A stretch of DNA of 64,000 nt, taken from contig NC_046358.1 in assembly GCF_004027225.2 (NCBI RefSeq), positions 2,756,720 to 2,820,719 on the forward strand, read 5' to 3'. Both the position numbers and the translations under genes were made by a program. Below, one piece after another: positions 57,711 to 64,000 of this stretch. Source of the DNA: Strigops habroptila. Its lineage: Eukaryota > Chordata > Aves > Psittaciformes > Psittacidae. Each line of letters opens with the position of its first letter. The stretch's first letter is position 1. The notes under the pieces were generated by a model that worked only from the letters and a program-made list of their open reading frames with translations, did no database searches and was not told where the DNA came from.

Positions 57711-58111
57711 CTGTTTTTCCACATGGGAATGTCGCGGTGGCGTTCGGGAAACACACACACAGAGTGGTCGGCGCCCCGCCGGTGCGCTCGGTAGTTCATA
57801 GCGTTCCCGGTGCGGGGCCGCCGTTCGCGCCTGCGGGCCCCTGGAGGAACCGGGAGGCGGCGGCAGCGGCGGGGCGGAGAAGTGCTGAGACGGTGCCGGC
57901 GGGGTCCGGCAGCAGCGCCCCGGCCTCAAGGGACCCGCCAAGAGGCCCCCGGCAGCGACGGGCGCGAGGGACCCGAGCCAGCCGCCAGGGGGCGCAGCCA
58001 CCGGGCCCCGCGGGTTTCCCACGCGGGGTTTGTTCCCCACCAGAGTTTTCCCGCGAGTTTCCCATGCGGGATTTTTCACCCCGGGCTTTTCCATGAGTGT
58101 TTGTTGGGGGT

Positions 58112-58860
58112 TGGTTGGTTGGTTTTGTTTTCACGCTTTCCCCCCCCCCCGCTCTGCAAGATTTTTCCATGTGTTTTCTTTCCCCAACACCAGATTTTCC
58201 CATTCATGGATCTTCTCCCCTATGAGTGCGCCTCCCTGCGCATTCCCCCTGCCAGTCCCTCATTCCCCCAGGGAGCCCTTTCCTTTTATCATTCATCTTT
58301 TCCCCACACATTTCCCCTGCCTCCATTTTTTCCCCACATCTTTTTTTCCATCTTTTCTTTTTCTCCCCTCTTTTCCCCAGCATCTTTTATTCCCAAACAT
58401 TTTTTTCCCTACAAGTCTTTTCTTTTTTTCACGTGTATTTTCCCCACACATCTTTTTTCACTCAACTTTTCCCCAGGAGTTTCTTTCACAGTTTTTTTTC
58501 CTGCCCCTCTCTTCCCTGCTTCTTCTTCACCCTTTCCTTTACCCCATCCACTTTACATTTCTCTTTACACGTGCATCTGTCTCTCCAGCTCCTGTCCTTT
58601 TCACTCTCACCTGTGCAAACTGTCCCATCACTTTTTGTATGTTCTATTTCTTCCTCTATCTGCTTCCCTGTCCTTATTTTTAAATTCTTTCCTGTTTTCT
58701 GTACCCCACTAGTTTCTCTACGTATCCTCCCATCTCTTTCTCTATTTCTTAACGTTATCCTATTTGTCCTGTACGGTGTTGCTTTTTAAATCTCATTTCT
58801 GTGTCTCCTTTTATCCAGCTCACTGTCCTTATTTTTTAATTCCTTCCTTTAGCTGGGGAA
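58112..58860 (+). repeat. Pyrimidine-rich tract of about 0.7 kb
   Basis: The + strand is dominated by C and T over hundreds of bases, with very little G. It starts with GGTT units and a run of C, followed by recurring ttttccccacacat-like pieces (near 58298, 58328 and 58437). The long open frames across it are a result of this composition. It lies 0.7 to 1.4 kb upstream of the NAT10 ATG. Confidence 0.85.
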
Positions 58861-59007
58861 AGGGAAACTGAGGGGTGAATCCAAGGGGGTCCCACCAGCA
58901 GCTGCCTCCAGCCAGGAACAGCCAGTCCCTCAGCAAGGAAAGATCTCCCCGAGCCATCCCCAGCAGAGCACACAACCAACACGTTGATAGATACAAAAGG
59001 CCATCGC

Positions 59008-59882
59008 AAGTAAAAGTAACAAATACTATTCCTGCAGCATTTGCACTGAAAGCCATTGACCCCAGTGCAGTAAGTCAAAGGTTCAACTCCTTACCTGAAG
59101 CACACACATGCCAAAAGCATTACCAAGAATCTTGTGAGTCTCATTGTAATAGCAGTAGTAAATGTTTGTGGCTGCTTATGAATAACTCAGAAGGATCATC
59201 ATCCTTTATGTTTAAAGTTCCACTTTCAATCTTCTGTAGTCTCATTCTCTTCTTCCTGGAGAAAGCTGGAGAACAAAATCATACACAAGTTTTCTTGGGA
59301 AAAAGTTTGAGAACATGCATTCAGGCCTAGGTTCATGTCTAAGTGGAAGTCAAAGGAGGCTTTTTCTCAAGGAAAAAAAACGAACCTTGGATCACAATTG
59401 TGAGTTCCCATGTGCCTTCAGCCCAGCGTGGTAGGTATCACCCAGAACCAGTTGGGTTTGCAAGAAACTGGTTGGTTGGAATTAAGCAGGTTAACGTAAC
59501 CCTTCCTTCCTGACTGCATGCAGACTGTAAGTACACACATAATCTAAGAATCACATTTTAACTTACATTTACATTTAAAAGTAAATTACATTTACTTTTT
59601 CAATATGAAGGAATTCTAATGCTTAATCTGCAGTCAGTCCTAAACATTATGGAGGCTAAAAAGCTGAGGAATTAAAGTTTTGGCCTTTTGAGGTTAAAAA
59701 GTCAAGGGACAGATTGGCTCAAGACAACAGAGTTAGCATTAGAGCTACAGAAGGAAACCAGAAGTTCCTAGTGCTGGTGTCAGCTGTATTACAGAAGCCA
59801 AGTTTTACTTCTGAAAGACCAAACTTCCTGTACCTCCTCCAAGAACTAATCTTGGTTCTCCTTAAAATTGAACCACAGAACC
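59008..59882. repeat. Duplicated segment, upstream copy
   Basis: This is the second copy of 54286-55094, in the same orientation, about 1.6 kb upstream of the NAT10 ATG. Divergence is moderate with small insertions and deletions spread across exon and intron parts. That argues for a genomic segment duplication and not a retrocopy, because intron sequence is included. Confidence 0.92.
59095..59265 (-). pseudogene. NAT10 exon 3 relic (duplicated, decayed)
   Basis: It corresponds to NAT10 exon 3 (54385-54556) and is still flanked by a ctccag acceptor and a gtaagg donor. It has lost two codons in the MRQLQKK region, has an altered 5' edge, and carries a one-base insertion in the FELFIAA region. 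The frame aligned to the exon runs into a TGA. The exon cannot code for the NAT10 peptide. Confidence 0.9.
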
Positions 59883-62800
59883 GGTCACAGCTTTTTTGAC
59901 TCATGTGACCAGCCAGCTCCCAAAAGCCCAGAGAGATACAAACCACTCCAACAGCGGGGCTCAACTTTCACATCTATTCTGTGTTTTAGATCAGTGACTT
60001 TGTGTAACTGACTGTAAAAAGGGGATAAATCAAACCTCAACAGCAACATGTTTTTAAAATCCTTTGTTCTAAAGAAATCCTGCTGTTAAAACCCAGCCCT
60101 CCTGGAGTAATCTGTCCTTTCCATCCGGACTATTCTATGATTCCATTTTCACCTACTGCAGCTACACAAGCGATACTCTGTGTCAGTGGTGTCCCCTGGT
60201 ACTGCTGAGGGGAGTAAAAAGAAAAAGGGAGTTTGGATACACAGTATTCCCACGGGAACAAGACTACAGAAAGCAAACAGAGCGCATACACAGGAAAATA
60301 ACAATTAGGATACATTATCCAATACTAAATGATTAAGTCCCAGGGAGCGTTAGGAACCTTGTGTCTCAATAAAACCAGGTGGCTTGTAACATTTAAGCTC
60401 CACTGTTTCATAGATCCACAGCAATTGGGAAGTTCTCTGTACAAAATCCCAAATTGCACAACTGTGAGAGACTTTTCCTATTGCAAGCTGACCTGGTTGA
60501 ATAGAGTTTTCAGAAACATGAAATTTATCCTCAAACTGACAGCAAAATGCTTTCTAAAGCTTCAATAGCAAAGCTGAGCCAACCTATTTGCATAGATGTA
60601 TTTATTCTTAGCTTTTAATACTGCCCCCCAAAAAGGCTTGAACTTGAACATTTGAACAATGAAGTATTTAAAACCAGGTAACATTATAGGAAAAATGTGT
60701 TTAATACCACTGGATGTGTTTTGGGACAAAGTATTTGTTTTAAAATATAGCAAAAATGATAAAACTATTGAATTAATAATCAAGGAGGATGTAGAACAGT
60801 GTTTTTGCAGGAGATGAACCCAGATAAACCCCATCACCGAGATAAAGCCACCAACAGAAGTGCAATTCCTTCAGGTATGAAATACTTACTTAAAAGGGAA
60901 GGACATAAAACATTTAAATAGATTTATTTTTCAACTGCTTACATAAGCCATGGACCAAATTGGATTGAAACGTGGAGTGAAAGAACTGCAAAGACATATA
61001 TACAGGTATGTTTAAGGCCATCAGAAAATTTAAACCTGACAATTAACTAAACAGAGTTCTGAAGACATTTGCTATGGTAGAAGCATTATTTATTCTAAAC
61101 TTGAATAGTTTCTAAAAAGGAAACACATTTTCATTAATAAAAGGCTAATGGATATACTAAAAATTCTCTCAATACCAAGATGTCAAGTGTACTCTTGATC
61201 CACTACTGGGTATTTGGGCATGTTTTATAGGAAGGAGAAACTGGCCACCATAGTTGGAGCTGAGCTGCTTACACCCCTTGGATTACTTTATGAACACTAA
61301 AGTAGGGGGGAACAGAATCTACCTTTTAAAATGAATGGGTTAAAACCTGCAGCGAGAGCTAATGACAAAAAACTCAATGCAGAACAAAATGTCAAGTCAG
61401 GCTGAAGTTTTCCTGCTGCTCAAACTGGCTTTAGGATGTGGATTTTGGAAAACAAGATTTCCTTCCCTCCGTTAAGGCTGGATCTACAAAGCCACAGACT
61501 ATTTTAATGCCTTCAATTCAAAATGCCTAAGGAAGTGGTTAATGGAATAGCACCTCTTCCCTTAGTTAAATTGTTTAGAAAAGAAAGTTTCTCATTAAGA
61601 GACTCTGTCACACCACACCAAGAATTCAACAGTGCCCTGGTTCTGGAACCCTGGAGAATGGATAGGAATCAGAGCTGCTGCTCCAAAGTGCCATGGAAAT
61701 GTATGAGGGGCAGGGGCTTGCTTTCATGTAAAGGAAAAGCCATTAAGTTTCTTCAACAGCCTGCTACAGCACAGATGTCTTCTTCACTTTCAGTGCTCGA
61801 TGATCTGAATGCAACATCAAATCCTAAGCAGCCAGGTGCAGTTCTCAAAAACACAGAACCTTTCCTCTTGGAAAATGCACTGACCAGGATGAAAAACATT
61901 CCAGCGTAAAAACAAACAGTATTTGCCAACCAGGAAATTGGAAGAACCTTCCCCATCTCCCTCCCTCTGGAAAAACAAACTGGCCAAAGAGAAGCACATT
62001 GTAGTTTAAGCAATTAGCCTTCTGCATGACCTCTCAGGAGTGCTCATCTGGTGTTAAACATGGGAATTTTCCCAAAGGTCATATCAAAGCTCCCTCTGTT
62101 ACACTCTGCCACTGACTACAAGTCAGACAAGACTAGTATGAGACCAAACACTCCAATACTGATGTGATGGAACAGTCAAAGACAACTTTATGAATTGTCA
62201 TTCAGAGAAAACCAGAATTAGAAGAAAACACCACAATTCTGCAATGTTTGAGTTCCCAGACAATAATCAGACCTGAATTTAAACCCACATTTAAACAAGG
62301 AAATTATCTTCTAAGTTCAAAAGGGGAAGATTATTGTTTGGGATCATTTCCTGCTTATTCTTCTGATGAGGCACTGATTTTGTGGTCAGTGGTGAATACC
62401 AACCCACCCCATCTGTAAGAACTTAGCTGGTGCCAGCTCAAGTGATTAAAAGCCTTTCTAGCCTCATCCACATCCAGTGCAGATGGAATACTGCAAAAAC
62501 AGGTGCATAGATTTAAAGACTAAAATACATAGCTATTCATAGTCACAAACCTCAACTCCAGCTATAAAGTTGTATCATCAAGTATCTGTTTTGATATTTT
62601 GCACACACTTTAATCAAAAACAGCTTTACATGAGCAAGAGGGATGATCTTCATTTTCAGGATGTGACTGGCGGCCTCGTTAATGGGCCGATTATTGAGCA
62701 ATGTTCTCATGTCTCTTTGTAGCCACAGGAGATATAGACAATACAGCACAATTCTGTCCCCTGAGCCAAACATTTGCATCTCAGATGTGCGTTTATAATG

Positions 62801-64000
62801 AATGGTTCTTGCAAAGAAGAGGTAAGAAAAGCCAATTACTCGGTTTAGGCTGTTCCAGAACTTCAAAAAGAAAAGAATAGGAAGATCAAGATTTTCCTGA
62901 CCAATTGGTTTTGTGCCTTATTCTACTGGACCACAAAGGTTTTGCCCTATTTGCTTTTAATCACGTGAAATTTAACCACTTTTTCAGTATCATTTACCAT
63001 CTTTTCAGTATTTGTCTAGAGTTAAAGCCTTTTCACTAACATTTCTCTCTCCAAAGTAATTATTCAGATGCCATTTGGGGGAAAGAAGGAAGCCTGATCC
63101 ATTCTCCAAAGACACAATCAAAGAATCTGCCCATCAAACAAGTAAGGTCAGCAGGACATTTTGAGACATTTTTAAGGTCACAAAGTTCTCCAGAGTTATG
63201 AAGTCCCAGCCATTAACTGGCTATTAACAGGAAATGAACATTATTCTCCCAACTACTCTGATTGCTGTACACAAAAGACAGTACCTTGGAAAGAAAATAG
63301 GGGTTAGGTGAAGTCTAGAACTCCTGCCACAGCAAAATCCAAAAGACATATTGGTGAACTGTTCTTTTTTAGACAGCCTGTATCCAGGGAAAACACAGAA
63401 GTAAAATGTAGCACAACATTGACCTCAGGTATGAGACAATAGCTCACGATTTCTGAGTTAAATCTTCACATTGTAGGATGGCTAGGAAGGATCCAAGTTT
63501 CCCAGACATAGTAACATTAGGTAGAAAACTCATGTGATTTATCATCTACTCAAGAATCCTCATATTAAAGCCAGGAGGAAGCAGGATGCTGAAGCTACAA
63601 GTTGGTTCTCAAACATACCATCACACATTATCACAGTATTAGATAAGAGAAATCCCTGCCAAAATAAAAATCTATCTCCTTACAGTAGCCCTACATGCAA
63701 GTAGTCACAACTTGTGTGTTATGGTCCCCAAAGACTGATTCACAAAAGAATCAAGTAAAACCACCAAAGAGCGCAACTGATGTGTCTACATGCAGGCTCA
63801 GACTTAGCACTTTGTTATACTCACTCAAGCTTTCCAGCCACAGGCACCAGGCCTGAGTCATCCTACAGTAGCACCTAAATAGAATAAACACAACTTTGCC
63901 CACCAGCATCCATAAAGGGCTCAGCAACAGAACCAGCCCAGAACTGCCACTGTTCTGCCTCAACAGAGTCACTTCTATAATGGCCTTTGTTCAAAAGATG
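59883..64000. other. NAT10 upstream spacer, no identified coding exon
   Basis: AT-rich sequence with no spliced exon that I recognise on either strand. The sequence at 60085-60145 ends in a CR1-like attctatgattcc and may be an old CR1 tail. In mammals CAPRIN1 precedes NAT10 in the same direction, so the right part may hold CAPRIN1 3' UTR on the - strand (AATAAA on the - strand at 60923-60928 is one possible end). That is inference from gene order; no CAPRIN1 protein sequence was found. Confidence 0.5.

Larger units (their letters stand above)
57190..58090. promoter_or_regulatory. NAT10: CpG island, NAT10 promoter region
   Basis: A G+C-rich, CpG-dense stretch covers the first NAT10 coding exon and its upstream sequence (for example ggcgcgcgcgtcgcgcg-like runs near 57565-57590 and the block at 57855-58025). 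It is interrupted by an AT-rich patch at about 57636-57710. No TATA box at a fitting distance is evident, as usual for housekeeping genes. The transcription start is not determinable; it should lie just above 57431 on the - strand. Confidence 0.8.

Noticed and set aside
57810-58712. 300-codon open frame on the + strand across the CpG island and pyrimidine tract
   Set aside because: The length comes from G+C-rich then C/T-rich composition with few stop codons. Two other frames are also open over the same tract, and the predicted protein is low complexity (long F, S, P and L runs).

Overview
The window is a piece of vertebrate nuclear genome, almost certainly from a bird. Two multi-exon, spliced protein genes are present, introns are GT-AG, and about a dozen truncated CR1 LINE fragments are scattered through introns and spacers. 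CR1 3' ends of this kind, ending in short ATTCTATG-type repeats, are typical of birds and other sauropsids. No prokaryotic, viral or CRISPR feature was seen.

Layout. (1) 1-24.6 kb, + strand: the 3' part of ABTB2 (ankyrin repeat and BTB domain protein 2). Fourteen consecutive coding exons (411-22527) encode the last 608 residues, followed by a 3' UTR of about 2 kb; the 5' exons lie to the left of the window. (2) 24.6-30.3 kb: the spacer where the two genes converge tail to tail. It holds one CR1 copy and several possible poly(A) sites. (3) 30.3-57.5 kb, - strand: a complete NAT10 (RNA cytidine acetyltransferase). Its 28 coding exons join in frame to 1019 codons plus a stop, and the ATG is in a CpG island at 57.2-58.1 kb. 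(4) 57.5-64 kb: the NAT10 upstream region. It holds the CpG island, a pyrimidine-rich tract of about 0.7 kb, a decayed second copy of NAT10 exon 3 with its flanking introns, and AT-rich sequence with no coding exon I can identify. In mammals the next gene is CAPRIN1; its 3' UTR may reach into the right end, but this is inference from gene order only.

The two genes do different jobs. ABTB2 is a BTB/ankyrin adaptor protein. NAT10 is a nucleolar ATP-dependent acetyltransferase that makes N4-acetylcytidine in 18S rRNA, tRNA and some mRNA. They are neighbours through the conserved order (CAPRIN1)-NAT10-ABTB2, not through shared function.

The most notable non-routine signals are: a U12-type (minor spliceosome) intron in NAT10; the exon-3 duplication upstream of the NAT10 promoter, with one copy bounded exactly by a CR1 end; a perfect 45-bp inverted repeat in an ABTB2 intron; and the strand-asymmetric pyrimidine tract beside the NAT10 CpG island. 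I did not find an undescribed multi-gene system.
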